NCBI GenBank assembly: GCA_964573155.1
Contig: CAZNIN010000010.1
Coordinates: 1 to 25,003, forward strand
Reading direction: 5' to 3'
Origin: JAGQNK01 sp964573155
GTDB lineage: Bacteria; Patescibacteriota; Saccharimonadia; Saccharimonadales; JAGQNK01
DNA length: 25,003 nt
The translations under genes were made by a program, and so were the position numbers. Of this stretch, positions 14,832 to 20,905 are shown piece by piece (positions within the stretch are counted from its first letter, which is position 1; each line of letters opens with the position of its first letter). The notes under the pieces were generated by a model that did not search any database, was not told where the DNA came from, and was given only the letters and a program-made list of their open reading frames with translations.

Positions 14832-16079
14832 ATGAAACTATCCGAATTATTTACCAAAACCCGACATAATGCACCTGCTGACGAGGTCGCCAAAAATGCC
14901 CAATTGCTGATCAAAGCCGGCTTCATCCACAAGGAAATGGCTGGGGTGTATAGTCTTTTGCCTCTTGGCTACAGAGTTTTGGAAAACATCATAGCTATCG
15001 TGAAAGAAGAAATGGATGCTGTGGGCGGCGTACAGATGAAAACATCGGCTCTCCAGAGCAAGGAAGTGTGGGAGAAAACGAATAGATGGGATGACGAAAT
15101 TGTCGACAACTGGTTCAAGACCGAACTCAAAAATGGTACGGAACTCGGTCTTTCGTTTACGAACGAAGAGGCGTATTCCAGTATCGTGAAGAACTTCGTG
15201 CGATCATATAAAGACCTGCCTATTTATCCCTACGACTTCAAGACGATTTTTCGTAATGAATTGCGCAGCAAGTCCGGCATAATGCGGGGCCGTGAGTTCT
15301 ACTGGAAGGCGCTCTACTCTTTTTCCAGAGACAGAAAAGAGCACGACGTATTCTATGAAAAAATGCAGCAAGCCTACGCCCGTGTGTATGATCGGGTAGG
15401 TATTGGAGACAAGACCTATATGACATTTGCTTCCGGCGGCACCTTTGCTAAATATTCGCACGAATTTCAGACGGTTTCGGAGGCGGGCGAAGACACGATT
15501 TACATAGATACGCAGAAAAATATTGCCATTAACAAAGAAGTGCTCACTGATGAAGTGCTCACTGATTTGGGACTGGAGCGTGCCGCACTCACTGAGCGAA
15601 AATCAATAGAAGTTGGTAATATCTTCACCCTGGAATACAAGTTTTCTGAACCGTTCGGCTTGACGTACACGAATGAGGATGGAGAAGATGTACCGGTTTT
15701 TATGGGTTCGTATGGCATCGGTATTACACGACTGTTGGGTACTATTGCTGAAATACTTTCCGACGATCGTGGATTGGTCTGGCCGGAGAATATTGCACCG
15801 ACCAAAGTGTACCTCGCAAGACTTGGAAATATATCATCTGTGATATCAGTAGCCGATGAGCTATATAACCGCTTGACGGATTCTGGTGTTCAGGTATTAT
15901 ATGACGACCGCGATGCTCGCCCCGGCGAAAAGTTTGCGGACGCAGATCTTATGGGAATCCCATATCGTGTGGTGGTGAGCGAACGAACGATTGCGTCAGG
16001 GGAGCATGAGCTCAAGAAGCGTACAGAAGCAGAGCCAAAATTCCTGAGTTCAGACAAAATCGTAGAATTCTTAGCATAA
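14832..16079 (+). CDS. proS: Prolyl-tRNA synthetase lacking the editing (INS) domain
   Basis: This class II synthetase charges tRNA-Pro. The preferred start is ATG 14832 (415 residues), because AAGGA at 14816-14820 is only 2 bases from the other ATG at 14823. Motif 1 region (GVYSLLPLGYRVLENI), motif 2 (FKTIFRNELRSKSGIMRGREFYWKALYSF) and motif 3 (GSYGIGITRLLGTI) are intact, and a C-terminal anticodon-binding domain follows (about 320-415). The roughly 180-residue INS domain that deacylates Ala-tRNA-Pro in E. coli-type enzymes is missing between motifs 2 and 3, as in short forms elsewhere. An exact 15-base tandem repeat (15537-15566) duplicates EVLTD in the linker. Expression is probably set by the attenuator upstream. 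Confidence 0.93.
   Translation: MKLSELFTKTRHNAPADEVAKNAQLLIKAGFIHKEMAGVYSLLPLGYRVLENIIAIVKEEMDAVGGVQMKTSALQSKEVWEKTNRWDDEIVDNWFKTELKNGTELGLSFTNEEAYSSIVKNFVRSYKDLPIYPYDFKTIFRNELRSKSGIMRGREFYWKALYSFSRDRKEHDVFYEKMQQAYARVYDRVGIGDKTYMTFASGGTFAKYSHEFQTVSEAGEDTIYIDTQKNIAINKEVLTDEVLTDLGLERAALTERKSIEVGNIFTLEYKFSEPFGLTYTNEDGEDVPVFMGSYGIGITRLLGTIAEILSDDRGLVWPENIAPTKVYLARLGNISSVISVADELYNRLTDSGVQVLYDDRDARPGEKFADADLMGIPYRVVVSERTIASGEHELKKRTEAEPKFLSSDKIVEFLA
15537..15566 (+). repeat. Exact 15-bp in-frame tandem duplication inside proS
   Basis: GAAGTGCTCACTGAT occurs twice back to back (15537-15551 and 15552-15566), giving the peptide EVLTDEVLTD in the segment before motif 3. The copies are identical, so the duplication looks recent or maintained. 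Confidence 0.9.
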
Positions 16080-16087
16080 ACAAGTTT

Positions 16088-16137
16088 TGGTATAATAATG
16101 TAAATCCGAGAGACCGTGGTTTACCTTCAGAAAGGAG
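16088..16137 (+). promoter_or_regulatory. greA promoter and short structured leader
   Basis: TGGTATAAT at 16088-16096 is an extended -10. The leader contains GTAAATC (16100-16106), pairing with GGTTTAC (16118-16124; seven pairs, one G-T) around an 11-base loop CGAGAGACCGT. A small CCTT-CAGA-AAGG hairpin (16124-16135) follows, and its 3' arm is part of the AAAGGAG ribosome-binding site (16131-16137). The two hairpins meet at base 16124. Translational control is possible; no ligand or protein is suggested by sequence. Confidence 0.5.
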
Positions 16138-16143
16138 TCTTAT

Positions 16144-16605
16144 ATGAAGAAACAATTTTACCTGACCAAAGAGGGCGTGGCTGAGCTAGAGGCCGAGCAT
16201 AAAGAGCTTGTTGAACAGCGTGGACCGATTGCAGAACGCATCAAAACGGCACGTGAGTTCGGTGATCTGAGCGAGAATGCCGAGTACAGCTCTGCTCGAC
16301 AGGAGCAAGAGCTAGTCGAGAGTCGTATCTCGGAGATTGAAAACATCTTACAAAACGTAGAAATCATCAAGAAACCGAAAGGTGATAGTAGGGTTCAGTT
16401 AGGATCAACCGTTAAGCTAAAAGACGGCAATGGTAAATCAAAAGAGTTCCAGGTCGTCGGCACCGTGGAGGCCGATCCCCTAAACGGTAAAATCTCTGAC
16501 GAATCGCCAATTGGCAAGGCGCTGCTGGGCAAAAAAGAAGGCGAAGAAGTCGAGATAAAGACCCCGATGGAGACTGCTACTTACAAAATTGCCGACATCA
16601 GTTAA
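16144..16605 (+). CDS. greA: Transcription elongation factor GreA
   Basis: GreA enters the RNA polymerase secondary channel and stimulates cleavage of backtracked RNA. The 153 residues fit the family. The N-terminal coiled-coil hairpin (about 1-75) carries the tip acidic pair in FGDLSENAEY, and the C-terminal FKBP-like domain (about 80-153) has VQLGSTVKLKDG and the SDESPIGKALLGKKEGEEVEI signature. Spacing from AAAGGAG to the ATG is good. It has its own extended -10 promoter and lies alone between the proS and lysS operons. Confidence 0.96.
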   Translation: MKKQFYLTKEGVAELEAEHKELVEQRGPIAERIKTAREFGDLSENAEYSSARQEQELVESRISEIENILQNVEIIKKPKGDSRVQLGSTVKLKDGNGKSKEFQVVGTVEADPLNGKISDESPIGKALLGKKEGEEVEIKTPMETATYKIADIS

Positions 16606-16606
16606 A

Positions 16607-16636
16607 TTGACTATAATCTCTTATTTATGGTACAAT
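16607..16636 (+). promoter_or_regulatory. Promoter of the lysS operon
   Basis: TTGACT at 16607-16612 and TACAAT at 16631-16636 are separated by 18 bases, with TGG directly before the -10 (extended -10). Start of transcription is predicted near 16643, about 8 bases before the leader-peptide ATG. Confidence 0.65.
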
Positions 16637-16650
16637 ATAAAGATACCCTC

Positions 16651-16701
16651 ATGCAGATAGTTCTACATTCACTGGTTACAAAGACAAAGCTTCGGTCGTA
16701 A
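16651..16701 (+). CDS. Candidate lysine-containing leader peptide of the lysS operon
   Basis: This is a 16-codon frame, MQIVLHSLVTKTKLRS, ending in TAA at 16699-16701, with lysine codons AAG at 16681 and 16687. It begins about 8 bases from the predicted transcription start and has no Shine-Dalgarno site. It precedes a strong terminator, and the operon encodes lysyl-tRNA synthetase. Its codons GTT-ACA-AAG overlap the 5' arm of an 8-bp stem (16675-16682 with 16717-16724). With only two lysines the evidence is weaker than for the proline leader before proS, and chance is possible. Confidence 0.4.
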   Translation: MQIVLHSLVTKTKLRS

Positions 16702-16780
16702 GCGCCTAGAAGCATATTTGTAACACCAAAAACTCCCGGGCACTTGCGACGATAAGGCTTCGGGAGTTTTTGTATTTTGT
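16675..16780 (+). terminator. Structured leader with terminator before the lysS operon
   Basis: The terminator stem is AAAACTCCCG (16729-16738) with CGGGAGTTTT (16761-16770), ten perfect pairs, followed by T and TGTATTTT. Upstream, GTTACAAA (16675-16682) pairs perfectly with TTTGTAAC (16717-16724). Within that hairpin's loop, GTCGTAAGCGCC (16695-16706) is complementary at 11 of 12 positions (one a G-T pair) to GGCACTTGCGAC (16739-16750) in the terminator loop. The two hairpins could kiss, or the long pairing could act as an antiterminator. No canonical T-box sequence was seen. Confidence 0.65.
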
Positions 16781-16795
16781 GGAAAGGAACTAAAA

Positions 16796-17233
16796 ATGGG
16801 TGAACTGATAATAGAGAGCCTAGAGACACAGGGTCGTCTCGGTGACTGTGGGTTACCGCTTACAGTGTTGCGGGATTGTCGAATTCGACAGGCGATGTCG
16901 GATGTTGTGCAATATGAAGACGATCAGGTTACCGAGATTACAAAAGAGCTTCAGCAGCAGGAACATATGGTTTTGCTGCACTCTGCAGTAGTACAGAGAC
17001 CATTCAGCCTGCCGTCTGCGGTAATGGGCGGTGCATCTAGTACATTTGGAACGGACAATGAGGTGATGCGTGCATTTGCATTTGACGCTTACGAGGCTTT
17101 GGATACATATTTTGGTGATAGGAGGTGGTGTCATTGGCTTATAGCGCCTTACTTTGCGGCAGGCGATGATTTGCGTACCTCGATGTACATTGGTGTATTT
17201 GCTAAAGATTTTGCTGAAACAGTGGTAGAATAG
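16796..17233 (+). CDS. Orphan protein cotranscribed with lysS
   Basis: I do not recognise a family. The 145-residue protein has no signal or membrane segment, although the middle (HMVLLHSAVVQRPFSLPSAVMGG) is moderately hydrophobic. Its two-part look suggests an acidic helical N-terminal half and a C-terminal half with aromatic residues (FAFDAYEALDTYFGDRRWCHWLIAPYF). AAAGGA lies 7 bases before the ATG, just after the terminator. lysS begins 9 bases after the stop, so both are made from one transcript. It parallels the small orphan before proS, but the two proteins show no evident sequence similarity by eye. Confidence 0.7.
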   Translation: MGELIIESLETQGRLGDCGLPLTVLRDCRIRQAMSDVVQYEDDQVTEITKELQQQEHMVLLHSAVVQRPFSLPSAVMGGASSTFGTDNEVMRAFAFDAYEALDTYFGDRRWCHWLIAPYFAAGDDLRTSMYIGVFAKDFAETVVE

Positions 17234-17242
17234 GGTAGAAAT

Positions 17243-18763
17243 ATGGCAAATCTAAAAGAACTCAGAGACGAGCGGCTGCGAAAGTTGGATTCGCTCAAAG
17301 AACTCGGCATTAATCCATATCCGGCTGAAGCGGGACGTACTAATACGACGAAAGAAATTATCGAAAAGTTCGACGAGCTTGAAGGCAGTCTTGTTACGCT
17401 AAGCGGTCGTTTGGTTAGTACGCGTAAATTTGGAAAGATAGCGTTTTTTGTTCTGCGCGATGCTAGCGGTCAAATTCAGCTGTTCCTGAAGCATGATGTT
17501 GTGCAGCCGCTCAACGCTCAAAAGAGCCAAATCGGCTTTGAGCATATTAACTTGCTCGATCCAGGTGATTTTATTGAAGCGACCGGTAATGTTATCAAGA
17601 CACAAACAGGCGAGATTTCGCTAGAGGTTAACAATCTCCGTGTGCTAACAAAATCGCTCCGGCCTATGCCAACAGAGCAGGACGGCTTTACCAACAAAGA
17701 AGAACGGATGCGTCGTCGCTATGTAGATATGAATGTAAATCCAGATGTGCGCGAGCGATTTATTCGTCGTAGCAAGTTTTGGCAGGCGACCCGCGATTTT
17801 CTGAATGAGCATGGTTTTGCTGAAGTTAACATTCCAGTGCTCGAGCATACTGCTGGTGGCGCAGACGCAAATCCGTTTGTGACGCATATGGATGCCTTAG
17901 ATCAGGATTTTTATCTACGCATCAGCCACGAATTGCCCCTGAAGCGCTTATTAGTTGCCGGTTTTGAGAAGGTATATGATATCGGGCCGCGATTCAGGAA
18001 TGAGAATTATAGTGAAGAGCATCTTCCAGAGCATATTGCCATGGAATGGTACTGGGCGTATGCCGACTGGGAAAAGGGCATGACCCTGACTGAACAGATG
18101 ATACGGCGGATTGTTGACGAAACATGGGGAAGGCGTACCTTTACTTTGGCCGATGGCAAAGAAGTAGACTTTGGCGCAGACGGAGAAAATTTTCCTCGTA
18201 TAAGCTTTGTAAACGTGCTTCGTGAACAATACAATATAGATGTATTCAATGCTTCAATGGAAGAGGTTCAAGCTAAGCTCAAAGAACATGGCCTTGAAGT
18301 AGAGAAGCAGGACAACCGTCAGAGAAGCTTGGATAAGCTTTGGAAAAAATACCGCAAAACCATTCCTGGCCCCGTGTTTTTGGTTGATATGCCAACTTTC
18401 ATGCAGCCTTTGGCCAAAGTTCAGCCAAACAATCCGGATCTTACCGAGCAATTTAACCTCGTATTTGGAGGCAGTGAAATGTGCAAAGCATATTCTGAGC
18501 TGAATGATCCAGTTGATCAATATGAGCGTTTTGTCGAGCAGGAAAAACTGCGGGCAGCAGGTGATGACGAGGCGCAAATGATGGATATCGACTATGTGGA
18601 GGCACTTGAATATGGCATGCCGCCAGCCTGTGGTCTCGGTTTTTCAGAGCGAATATTCTGGTCACTCGAAGGAGTGACTGCTCGTGAAGGTGTGCCATTT
18701 CCGCAGCTTCGTGCCGAGGTGGATGAGGTCACGAAAAGTATGTATCCAGACAGTAAACTTTAA
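17243..18763 (+). CDS. lysS: Lysyl-tRNA synthetase, class II
   Basis: This enzyme charges tRNA-Lys. The 506-residue protein has an N-terminal OB-fold anticodon domain (about 50-150, LSGRLVSTRKFGKIAFFVLRDASGQIQLF). Motif 1 follows (RRRYVDMNVNPDVRERFIRRSKFW), then motif 2 (FRNENYSEEHLPEHIAMEWYWAY) and the lysine-pocket segment SELNDPVDQYERF. Motif 3 reads GMPPACGLGFSERIFWSLEG, where classical enzymes have G-G-IGIDR; the catalytic arginine and the glycines are kept, but the Ile-Asp is replaced by Ser-Glu. Length is normal. It is the last gene of the operon and converges on the rhodanese gene, 7 bases away. Confidence 0.95.
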   Translation: MANLKELRDERLRKLDSLKELGINPYPAEAGRTNTTKEIIEKFDELEGSLVTLSGRLVSTRKFGKIAFFVLRDASGQIQLFLKHDVVQPLNAQKSQIGFEHINLLDPGDFIEATGNVIKTQTGEISLEVNNLRVLTKSLRPMPTEQDGFTNKEERMRRRYVDMNVNPDVRERFIRRSKFWQATRDFLNEHGFAEVNIPVLEHTAGGADANPFVTHMDALDQDFYLRISHELPLKRLLVAGFEKVYDIGPRFRNENYSEEHLPEHIAMEWYWAYADWEKGMTLTEQMIRRIVDETWGRRTFTLADGKEVDFGADGENFPRISFVNVLREQYNIDVFNASMEEVQAKLKEHGLEVEKQDNRQRSLDKLWKKYRKTIPGPVFLVDMPTFMQPLAKVQPNNPDLTEQFNLVFGGSEMCKAYSELNDPVDQYERFVEQEKLRAAGDDEAQMMDIDYVEALEYGMPPACGLGFSERIFWSLEGVTAREGVPFPQLRAEVDEVTKSMYPDSKL

Positions 18764-18770
18764 GTAGAAT

Positions 18771-19019
18771 CTAGGCCTTATCTACATTTTGTTGATTGAT
18801 TCCATTGGTGAGGTTGGAGTATCCGAGCGCCTGAAGTAACTGGATGGCCATGCCCGAACGATTGCCGGAATTACAATAAAGAATTATTTCAGTATCATTG
18901 TCTGGAAAACGACGCGGTATTTCTGTGGGTACGTCGGAAAGCGGTATATTGATGGCACCAGAAGCGTGGTTGGTTATGTATTCGTTTGGCTCTCGTACGT
19001 CAATTATCACCCTGGTCAT
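18771..19019 (-). CDS. Single-domain rhodanese-like sulfurtransferase
   Basis: Rhodaneses carry sulfur as a cysteine persulfide for transfer to cyanide, thiols or partner proteins. The 82-residue protein is a minimal GlpE/PspE-type domain, with IIDVREPNEYITNHASGAINIPL at the N-terminus and the active-site loop CNSGNRS, Cys49 being catalytic. A normal domain has about 100 residues, so the C-terminus is short. TATAAT on the minus strand (19031-19026) ends 6 bases before the ATG, so the mRNA is probably leaderless. It is divergent from plsC, with 41 bases between the two starts. Confidence 0.88.
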   Translation of the reverse strand: MTRVIIDVREPNEYITNHASGAINIPLSDVPTEIPRRFPDNDTEIILYCNSGNRSGMAIQLLQALGYSNLTNGINQQNVDKA

Positions 19020-19025
19020 AAGCTT

Positions 19026-19050
19026 ATTATACGTGCTTTTTTGCTATACT
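19026..19050. promoter_or_regulatory. Back-to-back promoters of the rhodanese and plsC genes
   Basis: On the minus strand TATAAT (19031-19026) serves the rhodanese gene, whose ATG starts at 19019. On the plus strand an extended -10, TGCTATACT (19042-19050), serves plsC, whose ATG is at 19061. Neither gene has a Shine-Dalgarno sequence, and both predicted transcripts start within a few bases of the start codon. Confidence 0.55.
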
Positions 19051-19060
19051 ACATTTCATA

Positions 19061-19660
19061 ATGATAAGTCCGGAAGCATCTTCAGGCAGCGAACGGCAAC
19101 AACATTCATTTGTGAATGAGGATAGATATTGGCGCGTGCGGGCGAATCTTCAAAGACTTATGGAGTTTGCGGATGTCCGGATAGAAGGTGCCGAAGTATT
19201 TTCTGAGTTGGCCGCATCGCAGCCGGAACAGGGCGCGATTATCGCTCCAACACATACCAGCTGGTTTGACGTGATCGCAATCGGAGTGGCGAATTCAGAG
19301 CGGCCGATGCGCTTCTTGGGCAAGCAAGAGTTGTGGAAATTGCCTTATATCGGGGGGTTGGCTCGAGACCTAGGAGCATTTTCCGTGGACAGAACGGATG
19401 AAAGTTCGCGGCGTAGTGCGCTCGATACCTCAACCCAACTAGTTGAACAGGGGGAGTGGGTAGTGATGTACCCGGAGGGGACACGCAACAAATCAAAGGA
19501 TCGTCGTAGTACGGGCGACATAAAATCAACGGGTGTCGCNNNNNNNNNNNNNNNNNNNNNNNNNNNNNNNNNNNNNNNNNNNNNNNNNNNNNNNNNNNNN
19601 NNNNNNNNNNNNNNNNNNNNNNNNNNNNNNNNNNNNNNNCGCTATCATCTCGCTCTATGA
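19061..19660 (+). CDS. plsC: 1-acyl-sn-glycerol-3-phosphate acyltransferase family (interrupted by scaffold gap)
   Basis: PlsC adds the second acyl chain in phospholipid synthesis. The readable 159 residues before the gap contain the catalytic HTSWFD motif (H-X4-D, residues 65-70), the RFLGKQELWKLPYIGGL segment, the GAFSVDR segment and the PEGTR box (138-142). After the gap the same frame would read RYHLAL and stop at 19660, overlapping the next start as ATGA. The frame match depends on the arbitrary 100-N length and so is not evidence. The family normally has about 200-250 residues, so the true gap could well be longer. No membrane helix is obvious in the N-terminus. Confidence 0.85.
   Translation: MISPEASSGSERQQHSFVNEDRYWRVRANLQRLMEFADVRIEGAEVFSELAASQPEQGAIIAPTHTSWFDVIAIGVANSERPMRFLGKQELWKLPYIGGLARDLGAFSVDRTDESSRRSALDTSTQLVEQGEWVVMYPEGTRNKSKDRRSTGDIKSTGVXXXXXXXXXXXXXXXXXXXXXXXXXXXXXXXXXXRYHLAL
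19540..19639. other. Scaffold gap of 100 N
   Basis: There are exactly 100 undetermined bases, the usual placeholder for a gap of unknown length. It removes the 3' part of plsC and possibly other sequence. Confidence 0.98.
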
Positions 19661-19678
19661 GCACAGAGGATGATAGCG
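19640..19678. repeat. Perfect 10-bp inverted repeat at the gap edge
   Basis: CGCTATCATC (19640-19649) directly abuts the gap and is matched exactly by GATGATAGCG (19669-19678), with a 19-base spacer that contains the start codon of the next gene. It may be a true hairpin or a product of a foldback chimera at a contig end. Confidence 0.85.
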
Positions 19679-20235
19679 TATTTTTTCGCATTGCAGAAGA
19701 TATTTTTGAGGCAGAAGAACTTGAGCAACTTCCTGAGTTTGATCCGCCAGTCGAGAATCCAATCACAGATCAGTATACGACCGCGCCATTGTGCTTAGGG
19801 CGAGAACATTTACTCGAGGCTTTTCATGAAGTACTCGATTGGTCAATGGCAGACAGGCAAGCAGACGAATGGCCTGAGCTAACTGCAAAATTTGCGGACG
19901 CGATTATTCCTAGCCTGGACATCAGGGCAGGAGAAGAATTACGGATCGATAGACCACAGGTATTTATGGACTTGAATGGGCCAGGTGTTGTCTTTGATGG
20001 GGATAATGTCGTAGGCACTTTCCTCGGACTTACTCCAGGTAAACTGTTTTTTGTGGACGAACAACATGGGAGCGAAGAAGAAGCAGTGTTGGCCGAAACG
20101 GGAGAGATCGGCTTATATGTCGTATTGCAAAATGCGTACATAGAAATGGCAGATGACCAGGTGCCTCTTCGGGGCAATACGTTAATTTCATTGAGTAATG
20201 GAACTCCGGACTTGCTCAAATTACTGCGCCCTTAG
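19657..20235 (+). CDS. Orphan acidic protein
   Basis: I do not recognise a family. The 192-residue protein is strongly acidic at its N-terminus (EDDSVFFRIAEDIFEAEELEQLPEFDPP). A helical part (EHLLEAFHEVLDWSMADRQADEWPELTAKFADAI) comes next, and a beta-rich C-terminal half (RIDRPQVFMDLNGPGVVFDGDNVVGTFLGL, then EIGLYVVLQNAYIEM) resembles a small barrel. No membrane segment or catalytic motif is seen. The start ATG lies 17 bases after the gap, in the loop of an inverted repeat, so the true N-terminus could be different if the contig edge is wrong. msrA follows 23 bases later with its own -10. Confidence 0.65.
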   Translation: MSTEDDSVFFRIAEDIFEAEELEQLPEFDPPVENPITDQYTTAPLCLGREHLLEAFHEVLDWSMADRQADEWPELTAKFADAIIPSLDIRAGEELRIDRPQVFMDLNGPGVVFDGDNVVGTFLGLTPGKLFFVDEQHGSEEEAVLAETGEIGLYVVLQNAYIEMADDQVPLRGNTLISLSNGTPDLLKLLRP

Positions 20236-20244
20236 GAAAGAGCG

Positions 20245-20258
20245 TATAATCTCTATAC
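20245..20258 (+). promoter_or_regulatory. msrA -10 element with leaderless start
   Basis: TATAAT at 20245-20250 ends 8 bases before the msrA ATG (20259). There is no ribosome-binding site in the interval, and no convincing -35 was seen. Confidence 0.5.
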
Positions 20259-20738
20259 ATGGACACTGTGGTATTTTCAGCAGGATGTTTTTGGGGAGTA
20301 CAATATTACTTTGATCAAGTTCCTGGTGTAATGAGAACGACCGTGGGATATACGGGTGGCCACACAAAAAATCCATCATATGAAGACGTTTGTGTCGAAA
20401 ATACCGGACATGCGGAAGCGGTACTGATTGAGTTTGACAGCAAGAAAGTGAGCTATGAAACTCTCGTCAGACAGTTTTTCTACATGCACGACCCAACGCA
20501 GTTAAATAGGCAGGGACCTGACGTTGGCGATCAATATCGCTCTGCGATATTCACCATGAATGGCAGCCAACAGATGATTGCCGAACACATACGAGACGAG
20601 GTTCAGGAAACCTTAGACAAGTCGATTGTTACGCAAATTATGCCTGCTGGCGAATTCTACGAGGCTGAACCGTACCATCAAAAATACGTAGAAAAGACTG
20701 GCCGCGGTGCTTGCCATGTAGCATATAGACCAATGTAA
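20259..20738 (+). CDS. msrA: Peptide methionine-S-sulfoxide reductase MsrA
   Basis: MsrA repairs oxidised methionine (the S epimer), using a cysteine sulfenic acid that is later reduced by thioredoxin. The 159-residue protein has the catalytic GCFWG motif with Cys10. It also has VGYTGGHTKNPSYEDVC, the TGHAEAV segment, HDPTQLNRQGPDVGDQYRSAI and a C-terminal PYHQKY...GACHV, where Cys152 is the likely resolving cysteine. It is probably transcribed from its own -10 as a leaderless message. A second, broken copy of the C-terminal motif lies 80-150 bases downstream. Two genes further on is a heliorhodopsin-like gene, so oxidative and light stress may be linked here. Confidence 0.95.
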   Translation: MDTVVFSAGCFWGVQYYFDQVPGVMRTTVGYTGGHTKNPSYEDVCVENTGHAEAVLIEFDSKKVSYETLVRQFFYMHDPTQLNRQGPDVGDQYRSAIFTMNGSQQMIAEHIRDEVQETLDKSIVTQIMPAGEFYEAEPYHQKYVEKTGRGACHVAYRPM

Positions 20739-20791
20739 ATCGCATCGGGAAGAGCAGCCGGACAAAATGTATTCTATTTTGCTTAGCAGAG

Positions 20792-20905
20792 ATGAGAAAC
20801 CCCGAAGAGGCGTCTCATAAAGGACCCTATCACCAAAAATACACACAAAAAACGGGACGCGGCATGTGCCACGTCCCGTATAAAGAATTATCTGACTCTA
20901 CTTGA
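20792..20905 (+). pseudogene. Remnant of the C-terminus of a second MsrA
   Basis: A short frame of 37 codons reads, from 20821, PYHQKYTQKTGRGMCHVPY. This matches the MsrA C-terminus just upstream (PYHQKYVEKTGRGACHVAY) at 15 of 21 residues by eye. Most DNA differences fall in third codon positions, so the fragment comes from a diverged, once functional paralogue and not from a fresh duplication. No sequence resembling the rest of MsrA, including the catalytic GCFW, precedes it. The ATG at 20792 has no ribosome-binding site. The DNA now overlaps the terminator of the convergent slipin gene. A functional micro-protein cannot be excluded, but I think it is a relic. Confidence 0.7.
20846..20879 (-). 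terminator. Rho-independent terminator of the slipin gene
   Basis: ACGGGACG (20852-20859) pairs with CGTCCCGT (20872-20879). Inside, after one C-A mismatch, GGCA (20861-20864) pairs with TGCC (20867-20870), making a long GC-rich hairpin. Read on the minus strand it is followed by TTTTTT. It begins 18 bases after the slipin stop codon. Almost the whole hairpin lies inside the MsrA remnant. Confidence 0.8.

Noticed and set aside
16640..16795. T-box riboswitch before the lysS operon
   Set aside because: The conserved T-box sequence and its antiterminator bulge are not present. A peptide-coupled attenuator or an unknown element fits better.
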